Positions 18,097 through 30,201 of a stretch of 64,000 nt of DNA are shown here, one piece after another (the stretch's first letter is position 1; every line of letters starts with the position of its first letter). The DNA comes from Variovorax paradoxus (lineage in GTDB: Bacteria > Pseudomonadota > Gammaproteobacteria > Burkholderiales > Burkholderiaceae_C), in the NCBI RefSeq assembly GCF_018614875.1, contig NZ_JAGGNW010000011.1, positions 186,001-250,000 on the forward strand, written 5' to 3'. The notes under the pieces were generated by a model. That model worked only from the letters and a program-made list of their open reading frames with translations. It ran no database searches and had not been told where the DNA came from. The translations under genes and the position numbers were made by a program.

Positions 18097-19428
18097 TCAG
18101 CCCTTGGCGGTAAAGCGCACCAGCACCCGCAGGCCGCCAAGCGTCGGGGAGGCTGCGAGCGCCACCGTGGCGCCGTGCATTTCGGCGATCGACTTCACGA
18201 TCGCCAGGCCGAGGCCGCTGCCCGGCGCCTGCGGCTCGCCCGAGCGGTAGAAGCGATCGAGCACGCGCTCGCGCTCTTCCTCCGGCAGGCCGGGGCCGCT
18301 GTCGTCCACGCTCAACTCGACCGCCGCGCCGTGGCTTGCAATGCCGACGTCGACGCGCCCTTCTTCTGGCGTGTACTTGACGGCGTTGTCGATCAGGTTG
18401 CGCAGCAGCATGCGCAGCGCCTCGGGCTGGCCGTTCACCACAACGGCCGGGTCGGCATGCGAAATGCCGATGTCGATGCGCCGGGCCTGCGCGGCCGCGA
18501 CTGCATCCGAAATGGCCAGGCGCGCCACCTCGGCCAGGTCGACCGGTTCGGGCGTTGCGCCCGCGGCCATGCTGGCCTCATGCCGGGCCAGCGCGAGCAT
18601 TTGCTCGACCAGCCGTGTCGCGCGGTCGATGCCGGCAACCAGCCGGCTCACGGCCAGCTCGCGCGCCGCGGCGTCGGATGCGCGCTGCAGGCCCTGCACC
18701 TGCAGCTTCAGCGCAGCCAGCGGCGAACGCAGTTCGTGCGCCGCATCGGCGACGAAGTGCTTCTGGGCATCGAAGGCGTGGCGCACCCGGTCGAACAGGA
18801 GGTTGAGTTCCTGCACCAGCGGGCGGACCTCGTCGGGCAGGTTCTCCTCGCTCACGGGGGAAAGATCGTCGGCCTGCCGCGACGCGACCTGCCCGCGCAC
18901 GCGCGCCACCGGCGCGAGCGAGCGGCTCACGACCCACCACACGACCAGCATGAGCAGCGGCGCCATCAACGCCACCGGCGCGATGGTGCGCAGCGCCAGC
19001 GCGCCGGCCATGTTGCGGCGCGCCGCCATGTCCTGCGCCACTTGAATGACCAGCCCGCTCGTCTGCATCGAGAACACGCGGTAGGTGGTGCCGCGCGCGC
19101 GCACGTCGGCAAAGCCCAGCACCGCGAGTTGCGGCAGCGCCGCCTGCTCGGCCGATTCGAAGATGCGCACGCCGTCGGCGGTCCATACCTGCACCACGAA
19201 ATCGAAGTTCTGCTCCCCGCTGCCCAGGCCGCCCACGGCCGCGCTCGGCGGCAGGCCGGCACGCAGCGAAAGCGCCATCTGCTGCATGTGATAGTCGAAG
19301 ATGTCGTCGGCCTCCTTCAGCACCGTGCGGTAGGCCACCAGCGCCTGCGCGCCGGCGGCCAGCACGATGGCCGCGAGCAGGAACCACAGCAGGCGCGCGC
19401 GCAGCGATCCGGTCAGCGCGCGGATCAT
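18097..19428 (-). CDS. Sensor histidine kinase, QseC/PmrB-type
   Basis: Membrane sensor of 443 residues. TM1 is at about residues 11-32, a periplasmic sensor loop of about 110 residues follows, and TM2 is at about 148-168. A HAMP-like linker leads to the HisKA domain with phospho-acceptor H231 in [15 protein letters not shown]. The ATPase domain has N-box LRNLIDNAVKYTP, G1 VDDSGPGLP and G2 GSGLGLAIVKSI. It would phosphorylate the regulator encoded just upstream; the two genes overlap as ATGA (19425-19428), which fixes the start. The signal sensed cannot be read from the sequence. Confidence 0.92.
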   Translation of the reverse strand: MIRALTGSLRARLLWFLLAAIVLAAGAQALVAYRTVLKEADDIFDYHMQQMALSLRAGLPPSAAVGGLGSGEQNFDFVVQVWTADGVRIFESAEQAALPQLAVLGFADVRARGTTYRVFSMQTSGLVIQVAQDMAARRNMAGALALRTIAPVALMAPLLMLVVWWVVSRSLAPVARVRGQVASRQADDLSPVSEENLPDEVRPLVQELNLLFDRVRHAFDAQKHFVADAAHELRSPLAALKLQVQGLQRASDAAARELAVSRLVAGIDRATRLVEQMLALARHEASMAAGATPEPVDLAEVARLAISDAVAAAQARRIDIGISHADPAVVVNGQPEALRMLLRNLIDNAVKYTPEEGRVDVGIASHGAAVELSVDDSGPGLPEEERERVLDRFYRSGEPQAPGSGLGLAIVKSIAEMHGATVALAASPTLGGLRVLVRFTAKG

Positions 19429-20084
19429 GCCTTCGGCACCATGTAGCCCACGCCTCGCACGTTGCGGATCAGCTCTGCGCCGAGTTTCTTGCGCAGGCCG
19501 TGCACGTAGACCTCGACCGCATTGCTGCTGATCTCGTCCTTCCAGCTGTAGAGCTTTTCCTCGAGCTGGACACGCGACAGCACCATGCCGGGCCGCGCAA
19601 TCAGCGGTTCGAGCACGGCCCATTCGCGCGCCGAAAGCACCACCGGCTGGCCGTCTACCGATACCTCGCGCGTTGCGGGGTTGATGCTCACGCCCATGTG
19701 TTCGTACACCGGCTCGGCGCGCCCCGCGGCGCGGCGCAGCAAGGCGCGGATGCGGGCCAGGAGTTCGTCGAGGTCATAGGGCTTGAGCACGTAGTCGTCG
19801 GCGCCCGCATCGAGTCCTTCGATGCGCTGCTGCACCGAGTCGCGCGCGGTGGCAATCAGCACCGGCATGCGCTGCTTGCGCGCGCGCAGGCCGCGCAGCA
19901 CCTCGAGCCCGTCGCGGCGCGGCACGCCCAGGTCGAGCAGCACCAGGTCGTATTGCTGGGTGCGCAATGCGGACTCGGCCGCGTCGCCGTCTTTCACCCA
20001 GTCCACCGCGTATTGCTCGGCGCGCAGCAGGTCGAGCACGGCCTCGCCGATCATCACGTCGTCTTCGAGAAGCAGCAGTCGCAT
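19425..20084 (-). CDS. OmpR-family response regulator, QseB/PmrA-type
   Basis: Regulator of 219 residues. The receiver domain (1-115) has acidic pocket E7-D8-D9, phospho-acceptor D51 in LVLLDLGVP and the conserved lysine in YVLKPYDLDELLARI. A winged-helix DNA-binding domain (about 125-219) contains SAREWAVLEPL, SSNAVEVYVHGLRKKLG and RGVGYMVPKA. It is the first gene of the unit regulator-kinase-degP-membrane protein. A PmrA-type box in front of degP is a likely target (inference). Confidence 0.93.
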   Translation of the reverse strand: MRLLLLEDDVMIGEAVLDLLRAEQYAVDWVKDGDAAESALRTQQYDLVLLDLGVPRRDGLEVLRGLRARKQRMPVLIATARDSVQQRIEGLDAGADDYVLKPYDLDELLARIRALLRRAAGRAEPVYEHMGVSINPATREVSVDGQPVVLSAREWAVLEPLIARPGMVLSRVQLEEKLYSWKDEISSNAVEVYVHGLRKKLGAELIRNVRGVGYMVPKA

Positions 20085-20140
20085 GGTGTTCAGTTTCGTC
20101 CGTTCCGGGATTCGAGGCGGCGGCCGCGCGGAAGTTCATC

Positions 20141-22621
<2,481 letters not shown>

Positions 22622-22634
22622 GGGTTGTGCGCCT

Positions 22635-22994
22635 TCAAGGGCAGACCGCCTCCACGTTGTTGCCGTCCGGGTCGATCAGGAAGGCTGCGTAGTAGGTCGG
22701 GCTGTAGTCGGTGCGCGGGCCTGCGCCGCCGTTGTCTGTGCCGCCAGCCCTCAAGCCCGCCTTGTGGAAGGCCTCGACAGCTTTGTGATCGGCCGCACGG
22801 AATGCGATGTGTGTTCCCGGCCCTTTGGCGCCCTCGGCCGCATAGAGCCAGAGCGCGGGCTCGCCGGCGGGGCCTATGCCGGCATAGCTGTCGTCGTGGG
22901 AGCCCAGCGCATGGCCGAGCGGCGCAAGCGCGGCCTCGTAGAAGCGCCGGCTCGCGGCAAGGTCTTTGACTTTCAGTCCGATGTGGTCGTACAT
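22635..22994 (-). CDS. VOC-family (glyoxalase/bleomycin-resistance-like) protein
   Basis: A single VOC domain of 119 residues. It starts [20 protein letters not shown] and ends with the [15 protein letters not shown] motif carrying the metal-ligand glutamate; H5 is another likely ligand. The family includes small dioxygenases, isomerases and resistance proteins, so the reaction is not known. Its 5' end overlaps the AraC regulator gene by 22 bases, which suggests co-transcription. Confidence 0.85.
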   Translation of the reverse strand: MYDHIGLKVKDLAASRRFYEAALAPLGHALGSHDDSYAGIGPAGEPALWLYAAEGAKGPGTHIAFRAADHKAVEAFHKAGLRAGGTDNGGAGPRTDYSPTYYAAFLIDPDGNNVEAVCP

Positions 22995-23884
22995 GGCGAT
23001 GACTTTCTGCTCGATGAATGAATCAGGCGGTCATCATTGAACAGGGCGGCCATGCGGTCTTGGAAAATCTTGCGATCGCCCTTGGCGGCCTTGCGAAAGC
23101 CGCGCGGCGACACGCCGGCCGCCCGATGGAAGGTGCGAACGAAGTTGCTCAGATCGGCAAAACCCACGTCGAAAGCAACATCGGTCACGGGCCGGTCGTC
23201 ATCCGCCAGCAGCCGCGCCGCATGGCGCAGCCTGGAGCGGACCAGGTACTGGTGCGGCGTGACGCCGAGCACCTGCGAGAACAGACGCAGGAAATGGAAG
23301 ACGCTCAGGCCGGCTTCGGAAGCCGCGCCTTCGAGGCCGATGTCGTCGTGCGAGTGGGCATCGATCCACATGGCCGCATCGACCGCGCGGCGCCTGTCAC
23401 GCGGTGCGGCCGACTGGCGTGCCTCCCTGTCGCGCCCGCTCGCAACCTCGACGAAACGGCTGGCGAACCACATGCCCAATTCGTCCAGGCCGACGTCGGT
23501 CTGGCCTTGCGTCGCAACCTGCGCGAGCTCGCCAAGCACCATGAGTTCGGGCAGTGGCGGAAGCCCCGCCGCACGCCAGGTCCGCTGGTCGCCGCCGATC
23601 AGGTCGACAAAGCCCGGCGACAGATGAAACGCCAGGCATTCGTCGCCACAGACATGGTGGTCGTGGGTGCAGACGTACTCATCGCCCGGACAGCCCACCA
23701 GCACCGAGCCGGCCACCAGCTCGTATGCGTTGCCGCGCGTGCGGTAGCCGAAGCTCCCCTTTCGCACGTACGAGACCGAGTGGTCGACGTGCATCTCGGT
23801 GAACGACCGCGCACCGGGCTCCGCATCGCAGCAGTAGCTCGACACGCGGATCGCGTCGGTCTGCAGTTCGGTGGTGACGAGCAT
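22973..23884 (-). CDS. AraC-family transcriptional regulator
   Basis: Regulator of 303 residues with an N-terminal cupin-type sensor part (about residues 1-110, with [20 protein letters not shown]) and a C-terminal pair of helix-turn-helix motifs (about 175-275, [20 protein letters not shown] and [20 protein letters not shown]). Several Cys and His residues in the N-terminal half ([19 protein letters not shown]) may bind metal or sense redox state; this is unusual for the family and is inference. It likely controls the overlapping VOC and SRPBCC genes. Confidence 0.88.
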   Translation of the reverse strand: MLVTTELQTDAIRVSSYCCDAEPGARSFTEMHVDHSVSYVRKGSFGYRTRGNAYELVAGSVLVGCPGDEYVCTHDHHVCGDECLAFHLSPGFVDLIGGDQRTWRAAGLPPLPELMVLGELAQVATQGQTDVGLDELGMWFASRFVEVASGRDREARQSAAPRDRRRAVDAAMWIDAHSHDDIGLEGAASEAGLSVFHFLRLFSQVLGVTPHQYLVRSRLRHAARLLADDDRPVTDVAFDVGFADLSNFVRTFHRAAGVSPRGFRKAAKGDRKIFQDRMAALFNDDRLIHSSSRKSSPCTTTSD

Positions 23885-23921
23885 GGTGCGTGCGCCCTTC
23901 GAACACCCGGTGCGACGATGC

Positions 23922-26252
23922 TCAATCCACGGTGTGCATGGCCTGCCACACGCGCGCCGGGCTCAGCGGCATGTGCAGCCGCGGAGTGGTCGACGCAAAG
24001 CCGTTGCGCGCAAAGGCATCGGCCACGGCGTTGACGATGGCCGGCGTGGCGCCGATGGTGCCGAGCTCGCCCACCCCCTTCACGCCCAGCGGGTTGTTCG
24101 CGCAGGGCGTCGACTCGTCCATTTCCATGTGGAACATGGCTTCGACGATGTCCGCGCGCGGCGCGGCGTAGTCCATGAGGCTGCCGGTGAGCGGCTGGCC
24201 GGTTTCGTTGTCGTACACCACCTGCTCGTACAGCGCCTGCCCGATGCCCTGCACCGCTCCGCCTTCGAGCTGGCCGCGAACGATCATCGGGTTGATCACG
24301 CGGCCGACGTCGTTGACCGAGCTGTAGGCCACCACGCTGATCTCGCCCGTGGGCGGATCGATTTCGATCTCGCAGACGTGGCAGCCGTTGGGCCAGGTCG
24401 GGCCGGCCACGGTGCTGGTGGAGTCGACGAAGATCTCGCGCTCGGGCTGCTTGCCCGCAAGGGCGAACAGGTCGAGCTCGAGATCGGTGCCGGCCACGGT
24501 GAAAACGCCGCGGGTGTAGGTGATGTCGTCGATGGAAGCCTCGAACTCCTGCGCCGCGAGCTCGCGCGCCTTGTCGATGGTGCGTTCGGCGCCGATGCGA
24601 ACCGCCGATCCGCCGGTGAACAGGGAGCGCGAACCAGCGCTGCCGAAGCCGTCGCCGCGGTCGGTGTCGCCGAGCACCACGCGCACCTTCTCGATCGGCA
24701 CGCCGAAGGCATCGACCGCCAGCTGCGCGAGCGAGGTGGCAATGCCCTGCCCCATGGCGTTGACGGCGGAGAACACCTCGATCACGCCATCGGCCTGCAC
24801 CGACACCGTGACACGCTCCTCGAACACGTTGCCGCCGGTCCACTCCAGAAATGTGGCAATGCCCAGGCCACGGTGCTTGCCGTTCTTCGCCGAGTCGGCG
24901 GCGCGGGCGTCGAAACCCTGCCAGTCGGCCAGCACCAGCGCCTGGTCCATCACCGACTCGAACTTGCCGGTGTCGTAGGTCTGCGCCATCGGGTTCTTGT
25001 AGGGCATCTGCTCGGGGCGGATGAAGTTGCGGCGGCGCAGCGCGATGCGGTCGATGCCGGTCTGGCGCGCGGCCTCGTCCATCAAGCGCTCGATGGTGAA
25101 GATCGCCTCGGGACGGCCCGCGCCGCGGTAGGCGCCGGTGGGTGCGGTGTTGGTGAGCACCGCCTTGAAGTGGAAGTCGATGGTCTGGATGTCGTAGACG
25201 CTGGTCTGCACCCACGGGCCGATCAAGAGCTGGATCGCGACGCCGGTGCCGGTGGCATAGGCGCCGACGTTGGCCAGCGTCCTGATGCGCAGCGCAAGGA
25301 TCTTTCCGTCCGCATCGAGCGCGAGTTCGGCCCTGGCCTCGATGTCTCGGCCGTGCGCGCTCGAAAGAAACTCCTCGCTGCGGTCGGCCACCCACTTCAC
25401 GGGGCGCTTGACCTGCAGCGCGGCAAAGGCCACGGCGATGTCTTCCGGATAGGCGCCGGTCTTCATGCCGAAGCCGCCGCCCACGTCGCCCACCACCACA
25501 CGCACCTTTTCCTTCGCGAGCCCGATGGCGGCGCAGATCGAGTCGCGCACCCCCGAAGGCATCTGGGTGCTCATGCGGATCGTCAGGCGGCCGGATTCGG
25601 CGTCAGGCGCCGCGAGCACCGAGCGCGGCTCGATGGTCAGCGCCACCACGCGCTGGTTGACCACGTCGAGCGCCACCACGTGCTTCGCCTTGGCAAAGGC
25701 GGCCGTCGCGGCGTCGCTGCTGCCATGCCGCATTTCGGCGGCGACGTTGCCGCTGGCTTCCTCGCACAGCAGCGGCGCCCCGTCGGCGGCGGCGCTTGCG
25801 AGGTCGACCACCATGGGAAGCGCTTCGTAGTCGACCACCACCGCCTCGGCGGCATCGCGTGCCTGCTGGACGGTTTCGGCCACCACGGCGGCCACGGCCT
25901 CGCCCACGAAGCGCGTTCTGTCGTGCGCCAAGGCCAGGCGCGCAGGGCTGGCGCAGTCGCCGCCGTCGGCCCGCTTGAAGCCCACGGCGCCCGGCAACGG
26001 CTTGACGCCGGCCTCGGCCAGTTCGGCGCCGGTGATCACGCGCAGCACGCCGGGCATGGCGGCGGCGGCGGCGGTGTCGATCGACACGATGCGCGCATGC
26101 GGATAGGGAGACCGAAGAAAAACCAGATGCGTCTGGCCGGCAAGCGTGACGTCGTCGGTATAGCGGCCTGCACCGGACAGCAGGCTCTCGTCTTCGAGGC
26201 GGCGCACCGCCTGGCCGCTGCCGAAACGCGTGGGGGTGGAATCAGTGGTCAA
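23922..26252 (-). CDS. Molybdenum hydroxylase large subunit (xanthine dehydrogenase/CoxL family), orphan
   Basis: Molybdopterin-binding catalytic subunit of about 776 residues from a TTG at 26252 (ribosome site AGAGGA just upstream). A GTG at 26330 would add 26 residues without family likeness. The aldehyde oxidase a/b-hammerhead domain is at the N-terminus. The molybdenum part has [15 protein letters not shown], the loop [10 protein letters not shown] (the form II type; the AYxCSFR of true CO dehydrogenase is absent) and the active-site glutamate in GVGELGTIG. The FAD and 2Fe-2S subunits normally encoded beside it are missing, so partners must be elsewhere or be separate proteins. The substrate is unknown. 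Confidence 0.88.
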   Translation of the reverse strand: MTTDSTPTRFGSGQAVRRLEDESLLSGAGRYTDDVTLAGQTHLVFLRSPYPHARIVSIDTAAAAAMPGVLRVITGAELAEAGVKPLPGAVGFKRADGGDCASPARLALAHDRTRFVGEAVAAVVAETVQQARDAAEAVVVDYEALPMVVDLASAAADGAPLLCEEASGNVAAEMRHGSSDAATAAFAKAKHVVALDVVNQRVVALTIEPRSVLAAPDAESGRLTIRMSTQMPSGVRDSICAAIGLAKEKVRVVVGDVGGGFGMKTGAYPEDIAVAFAALQVKRPVKWVADRSEEFLSSAHGRDIEARAELALDADGKILALRIRTLANVGAYATGTGVAIQLLIGPWVQTSVYDIQTIDFHFKAVLTNTAPTGAYRGAGRPEAIFTIERLMDEAARQTGIDRIALRRRNFIRPEQMPYKNPMAQTYDTGKFESVMDQALVLADWQGFDARAADSAKNGKHRGLGIATFLEWTGGNVFEERVTVSVQADGVIEVFSAVNAMGQGIATSLAQLAVDAFGVPIEKVRVVLGDTDRGDGFGSAGSRSLFTGGSAVRIGAERTIDKARELAAQEFEASIDDITYTRGVFTVAGTDLELDLFALAGKQPEREIFVDSTSTVAGPTWPNGCHVCEIEIDPPTGEISVVAYSSVNDVGRVINPMIVRGQLEGGAVQGIGQALYEQVVYDNETGQPLTGSLMDYAAPRADIVEAMFHMEMDESTPCANNPLGVKGVGELGTIGATPAIVNAVADAFARNGFASTTPRLHMPLSPARVWQAMHTVD

Positions 26253-26463
26253 CGTGGTCCTCTGGGGCAGGCCTGTGCCGGGCAACGCTGGCTTGGCAGG
26301 TCCGCATGGAGTGCAAATGGGAAGCAGCACTATATGGGCATCGGATAGTCTTGTGCGCTTCGAGGGCGGTGCCTGTGGCGCGCGGGCTGCGCTTTATCGC
26401 TGGAGAACGGGCATTTTTCCTGCATCGGCCGAAGCGCGGGCGAAGCCGTGTATACCTACGGGC

Positions 26464-27219
26464 ATGCAACAACTGCCCTGGCTCGAACCCGGCGATGCAC
26501 TGCCCGACCCCGCCTCCGCCTGGGGCGAGCACGACCCCGTCCCCGGGCTGCTCGCCGCCGGCGGAGCGCTCGACGTCGATACCCTGGTGCACGCTTATGG
26601 CCACTGCGTGTTCCCCTGGTTCAGCGAAGACCAGCCGATTCTCTGGTGGAGTCCCGACCCCCGCATGGTGCTGCAGGTGGCCGAATTCAAGCTCCACAGG
26701 TCGCTGCGCAAGACACTGGCTCGGTTCACCCAGACGGCCGGCTGCGAGGTGCGCGTCGACCACGATTTCGCCGCGGTCATCGCGGCCTGCTCGCAATCGC
26801 CGCGCACCGGCCAGTCGGGCACGTGGATCGTGCCGGACATGGTGGAGGCCTACATGGCGCTGCATCGGGCCGGACACGCGCACAGCGTGGAAACCTGGAT
26901 CGACGGCAAGCTTGCAGGCGGCCTTTACTGCGTGGGGCTCGGCCGCGCCGTGTTCGGCGAATCGATGTTCACCCGCCGCCCGGACGCCTCGAAGATTGCG
27001 CTGGCGGCGCTGATCTGCCTGTGCCGCCGCTTCCAGGTAAAGATGATCGACTGCCAGCAGAACACCTCGCACCTGGCGAGCCTGGGAGCCCGCGAAATGT
27101 CGCGCAGCAGCTTCGTGGCGCACGTGGCCAAGGCCCGCGGACAACAGGGGCCACGATGGTATTTCGAGCCCGTATACTGGACAGAACTCCTTTCCACGCG
27201 ACCTTTCCAATCGACGTGA
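26464..27219 (+). CDS. aat: Leucyl/phenylalanyl-tRNA-protein transferase
   Basis: Moves Leu or Phe from tRNA to proteins with N-terminal Lys or Arg, marking them for ClpAPS. Of 251 residues, family motifs include [74 protein letters not shown] and [16 protein letters not shown] chose the ATG at 26464 because the family begins just before LPWLEPG; the upstream open frame lies in the divergent gap. Its stop overlaps the bpt start as GTGA (27216-27219). Confidence 0.95.
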   Translation: MQQLPWLEPGDALPDPASAWGEHDPVPGLLAAGGALDVDTLVHAYGHCVFPWFSEDQPILWWSPDPRMVLQVAEFKLHRSLRKTLARFTQTAGCEVRVDHDFAAVIAACSQSPRTGQSGTWIVPDMVEAYMALHRAGHAHSVETWIDGKLAGGLYCVGLGRAVFGESMFTRRPDASKIALAALICLCRRFQVKMIDCQQNTSHLASLGAREMSRSSFVAHVAKARGQQGPRWYFEPVYWTELLSTRPFQST

Positions 27220-27965
27220 CGCACCTCAAGGATCTTCCGCTTCACACGCTGCAGTTCTACGCAACGGCGCCCTACCCTTGCAGCTACCTGCCGGACCGCC
27301 AGGCCCGCTCGCAGGTGGCCACGCCCAGCCACCTGATCCACAACGACGCCTATTCCGACCTCGTGCTCAGCGGCTTCCGGCGCAGCGGCATGTTCACCTA
27401 CCGGCCCTATTGCGACGGTTGCCGCGCCTGCATACCGCTGCGCGTGCTGGTCGACAGCTTCCAGCCCAACCGCAGCCAGCGCCGCGCCGTGAAGCAGCAC
27501 CAGAACCTGCTGGCACGCGTGCTCAAGCTGTGCTTCGTGCCCGAGCACTACCAGCTGTATCTTCGCTACCAGACCGGCCGCCACGCCGGCGGCGGCATGG
27601 ACCACGACAGCATCGACCAGTACACCCAGTTCCTGCTGCAGAGCCGGGTCAACTCCAGGCTCGTCGAATTCCGCGAGGCACTGCCGGACGGCACGGCGGG
27701 CGCGCTCAAGATGGTGTCGATACTCGATGTGCTGAACGACGGCATTTCTGCCGTCTATACCTTCTACGAGCCCGATACCAGCACCGGCTACGGCACCTAC
27801 AGCGTGATGTGGCAGATCGAGCAGGCCCGCAAGCTCGGCCTGCCGCATGTCTACCTGGGGTACTGGATCGAAGGCAGCGCCAAGATGAACTACAAGGCGC
27901 GCTTCGGGCCGCACGAACTGCTGATCGACGGACGCTGGCAAGCGCCAACTGATTTCACAAGGTAA
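27216..27965 (+). CDS. bpt: Aspartate/glutamate leucyltransferase (Bpt; arginyltransferase-like)
   Basis: Adds Leu to proteins with N-terminal Asp or Glu and so feeds the bacterial N-end rule with Aat. Of 249 residues it has the ATE N-domain cysteine-rich signature ([27 protein letters not shown]) and ATE C-domain signatures ([38 protein letters not shown]). The start is GTG, placed by the 4-base overlap with aat. Some databases call this family arginyltransferase; the bacterial length and motifs favour Bpt. Confidence 0.93.
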   Translation: MTHLKDLPLHTLQFYATAPYPCSYLPDRQARSQVATPSHLIHNDAYSDLVLSGFRRSGMFTYRPYCDGCRACIPLRVLVDSFQPNRSQRRAVKQHQNLLARVLKLCFVPEHYQLYLRYQTGRHAGGGMDHDSIDQYTQFLLQSRVNSRLVEFREALPDGTAGALKMVSILDVLNDGISAVYTFYEPDTSTGYGTYSVMWQIEQARKLGLPHVYLGYWIEGSAKMNYKARFGPHELLIDGRWQAPTDFTR

Positions 27966-27995
27966 AATGGCGCCCGGTCCACACCGCATCGCGCC

Positions 27996-28844
27996 ATGAG
28001 AAAAAACCAATCCGACGTTCCTGCCGTTCCAGTCATCCAGGTGATCGAGCGCATGTTCGCGCTGATCGACGTGCTCGCCTCCCGCGAGGAGGCCATTTCG
28101 CTGAAGGAAATCAGCGAAAAGACGGGCCTGCACCCCTCCACCACCCACCGGATCCTCAACGACCTGGCAGTCGGCCGTTTTGTCGACCGGCCCGAGGCCG
28201 GCAGCTACAGGCTCGGCATGCGGCTGCTGGAACTCGGCAACCTGGTCAAGGGCCGGCTCAACGTGCGCGACGCCGCCCTGGGACCGATGCGTGAGCTGCA
28301 CAAGCTCACCCAGCAGCCCGTCAACCTGAGCATGCGCCAGGGTGACGAGATCGTCTACATCGAGCGCTCGTACAGCGAGCGCTCGGGCATGCAGGTGGTG
28401 CGCGCCATCGGCGGCCGGGCGGCCCTGCACCTGACTTCGACCGGCAAACTGTTCCTGGCGGCCGACGATCCACAGCGCGTGCGCAGCTACGCCACGCGAA
28501 CCGGCCTGGCCGGCCACACGCGCAACAGCATCACGCAATTGCCCGCGCTGGAGCGCGAACTGTCGAAAGCGCGCCAGTACGGCATTGCGCGCGACAACGA
28601 GGAACTCGAACTGGGCGTGCGCTGCATGGCCGCCGGCATCTACGACGACCAGGGCAAATTGGTGGCGGGATTGTCGATTTCCGCGCCGGCAGACCGGCTG
28701 GACGAAGGATGGCTGCCCAAGCTGCAGGCCACCGCCAACGAAATCTCGGGCGCGCTTGGCTACAAGGATGCCGGCGCCGTGGGGGCGGCCGCTTCTGCAG
28801 CGACGACCGCCAGCAGCAGTTCTTCAGGCCCCGCTGCGGCCTGA
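27996..28844 (+). CDS. IclR-family transcriptional regulator
   Basis: Regulator of 282 residues. The winged helix is at about 12-80 (VIQVIERMFALIDVLASREE, LKEISEKTGLHPSTTHRILN) and the effector-binding IclR domain at about 90-255. The last 25 residues are an Ala/Ser-rich tail. No catabolic operon lies next to it, so its target cannot be inferred. It follows bpt after 30 bases, and a TAAAAT -10-like sequence overlaps the bpt stop, so it may have its own promoter. Confidence 0.88.
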   Translation: MRKNQSDVPAVPVIQVIERMFALIDVLASREEAISLKEISEKTGLHPSTTHRILNDLAVGRFVDRPEAGSYRLGMRLLELGNLVKGRLNVRDAALGPMRELHKLTQQPVNLSMRQGDEIVYIERSYSERSGMQVVRAIGGRAALHLTSTGKLFLAADDPQRVRSYATRTGLAGHTRNSITQLPALERELSKARQYGIARDNEELELGVRCMAAGIYDDQGKLVAGLSISAPADRLDEGWLPKLQATANEISGALGYKDAGAVGAAASAATTASSSSSGPAAA

Positions 28845-28901
28845 TCGGCCCGGGCCTGCCGCGCTTCTCGACATGCCGCCCTTTTCAGGGCTGCTGTCCG
28901 A

Positions 28902-30086
28902 TCAACCGGCGACCTGGTAAGTCGCAGTGCTGCGCGATGCAGCCGGCGCGACCGTCGAGGCATGCGTTGCCTCGACCCAGCGGCGAACCCGTTCCGCGTC
29001 GGCGATGCGGCTGAACTTGCCGGCCGAGTCCAGGAACACCATGATCAGCTTCCGCCCCGCCACCTTGGCCTGCATCACGAGGCACTGGCCGGCTTCGGAG
29101 ATGTAGCCCGTCTTCTGCACGCCAATCTCCCAATCCGGGCTCTTCACGAGACGGTTGGTCGTGTTGAACTGCAGCACGCGGTTGCCCACCTCGACCTGGT
29201 ATTCCGGCGAGGTCGACAGCGAGCGCACCGTGGCATCGGAATAGGCCGCATTGACGAGCAGCGCGAGGTCTTGCGCGCTCGACTGGTTGCGGCTCGACAG
29301 GCCGGTGGGCTCCACGTAGCGCGTGTCCTTCATGCCGAGCATCTTCGCCTTGGCGTTCATGACGCTCACGAAGGTTGCCAGGCCGCCGGGATAGGTGCGG
29401 CCCAGCGCGTGCGCCGCGCGGTTCTCGCTCGACATCAGGGCAAGGTGCAAAAGCTCGCCGCGCGGCAGCGCGCTGCCGACCGTCAGGCGCGAACGGCTGC
29501 CTTTTTCGGTATCGACGTCGTCCTGCGTGATGGTGATCAGCTCGTCGTTCGGAAGATGGGCTTCGCTGATCAGCAGGCCGGTCATCAGCTTGGTGAGCGA
29601 CGCAATCGGGAGCACCGCGTGATCGTTCTTGCTGAACAGCACTTCGTGCGTGTCCTGGTCGATCACAAGCGCGACGCTCGACTTCAGCTCGAGCACGTCA
29701 CCGGTTCCGTGCAGGCCGGCCAGCTGCCCGAAGGACTGGCGCGCGGGCGTCTCGACACGAACCACCGAGCGGCGCTGCACGGCAACCACGGTCCGGCCGT
29801 TTTTCTGGCGAATGGAAGCCACCACGTTGCGGCCGCCACGAACGACCTTGTCGCTTCGATCGGTCTTGCTGCCACGCGGTGCCTTGGCAGAGCGTTTGAC
29901 TTCCACTGGCACCGGCCCCGCGGCCTTGTTGGCCACGGAGGTGTTGGCTGCAGCAGCTGTTTTTTCCTTCTTGGCGGCCTGTGCACCGGACAGCAAAAAC
30001 GCCGTGGCGCAGAGCGCGACGGCGACGAACCTGACTGCGGGCAAGAACCGCTGGCTGGAAACTCGGCGGGGGCGGGTTTCAGACAT
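28902..30086 (-). CDS. pbpG: D-alanyl-D-alanine endopeptidase (PBP7-like, S11 family)
   Basis: Periplasmic low-molecular-weight penicillin-binding protein that cuts peptidoglycan cross-links. Of 394 residues, a signal peptide is at about 15-37, a basic low-complexity region at about 38-115, and then the peptidase with S163-x-x-K166 (ASLTKLM), S220-E-N222 and the KTG triad in VQKTGYISEAG. The long basic linker before the catalytic domain is typical of the betaproteobacterial form. It has its own promoter at 30120-30148 and the ribosome site GGAGA. It is transcribed in the same direction as the leuA genes upstream, but separately. Confidence 0.9.
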   Translation of the reverse strand: MSETRPRRVSSQRFLPAVRFVAVALCATAFLLSGAQAAKKEKTAAAANTSVANKAAGPVPVEVKRSAKAPRGSKTDRSDKVVRGGRNVVASIRQKNGRTVVAVQRRSVVRVETPARQSFGQLAGLHGTGDVLELKSSVALVIDQDTHEVLFSKNDHAVLPIASLTKLMTGLLISEAHLPNDELITITQDDVDTEKGSRSRLTVGSALPRGELLHLALMSSENRAAHALGRTYPGGLATFVSVMNAKAKMLGMKDTRYVEPTGLSSRNQSSAQDLALLVNAAYSDATVRSLSTSPEYQVEVGNRVLQFNTTNRLVKSPDWEIGVQKTGYISEAGQCLVMQAKVAGRKLIMVFLDSAGKFSRIADAERVRRWVEATHASTVAPAASRSTATYQVAG

Positions 30087-30119
30087 TATTAAATCTCCAG
30101 CGGCGAAAATGAGAACCGC

Positions 30120-30148
30120 AGTGTATCCAAATCAAAAAAGGCACGCAA
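30120..30148 (-). promoter_or_regulatory. Promoter of pbpG
   Basis: On the minus strand, TTGCGT (30148-30143), a 17-base spacer and TACACT (30125-30120) form a good sigma70 promoter about 35 bases before the pbpG ATG. Confidence 0.6.
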
Positions 30149-30201
30149 TATCAGTTACTTGCGACCTGTTCTTCGATCGAATAACAAGTATCGCCTGTCA
30201 C

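Noticed and set aside
26253..26330. Longer GTG start for the molybdenum hydroxylase
   Set aside because: The extra 26 residues lack family likeness, whereas the TTG at 26252 has AGAGGA in the right place.
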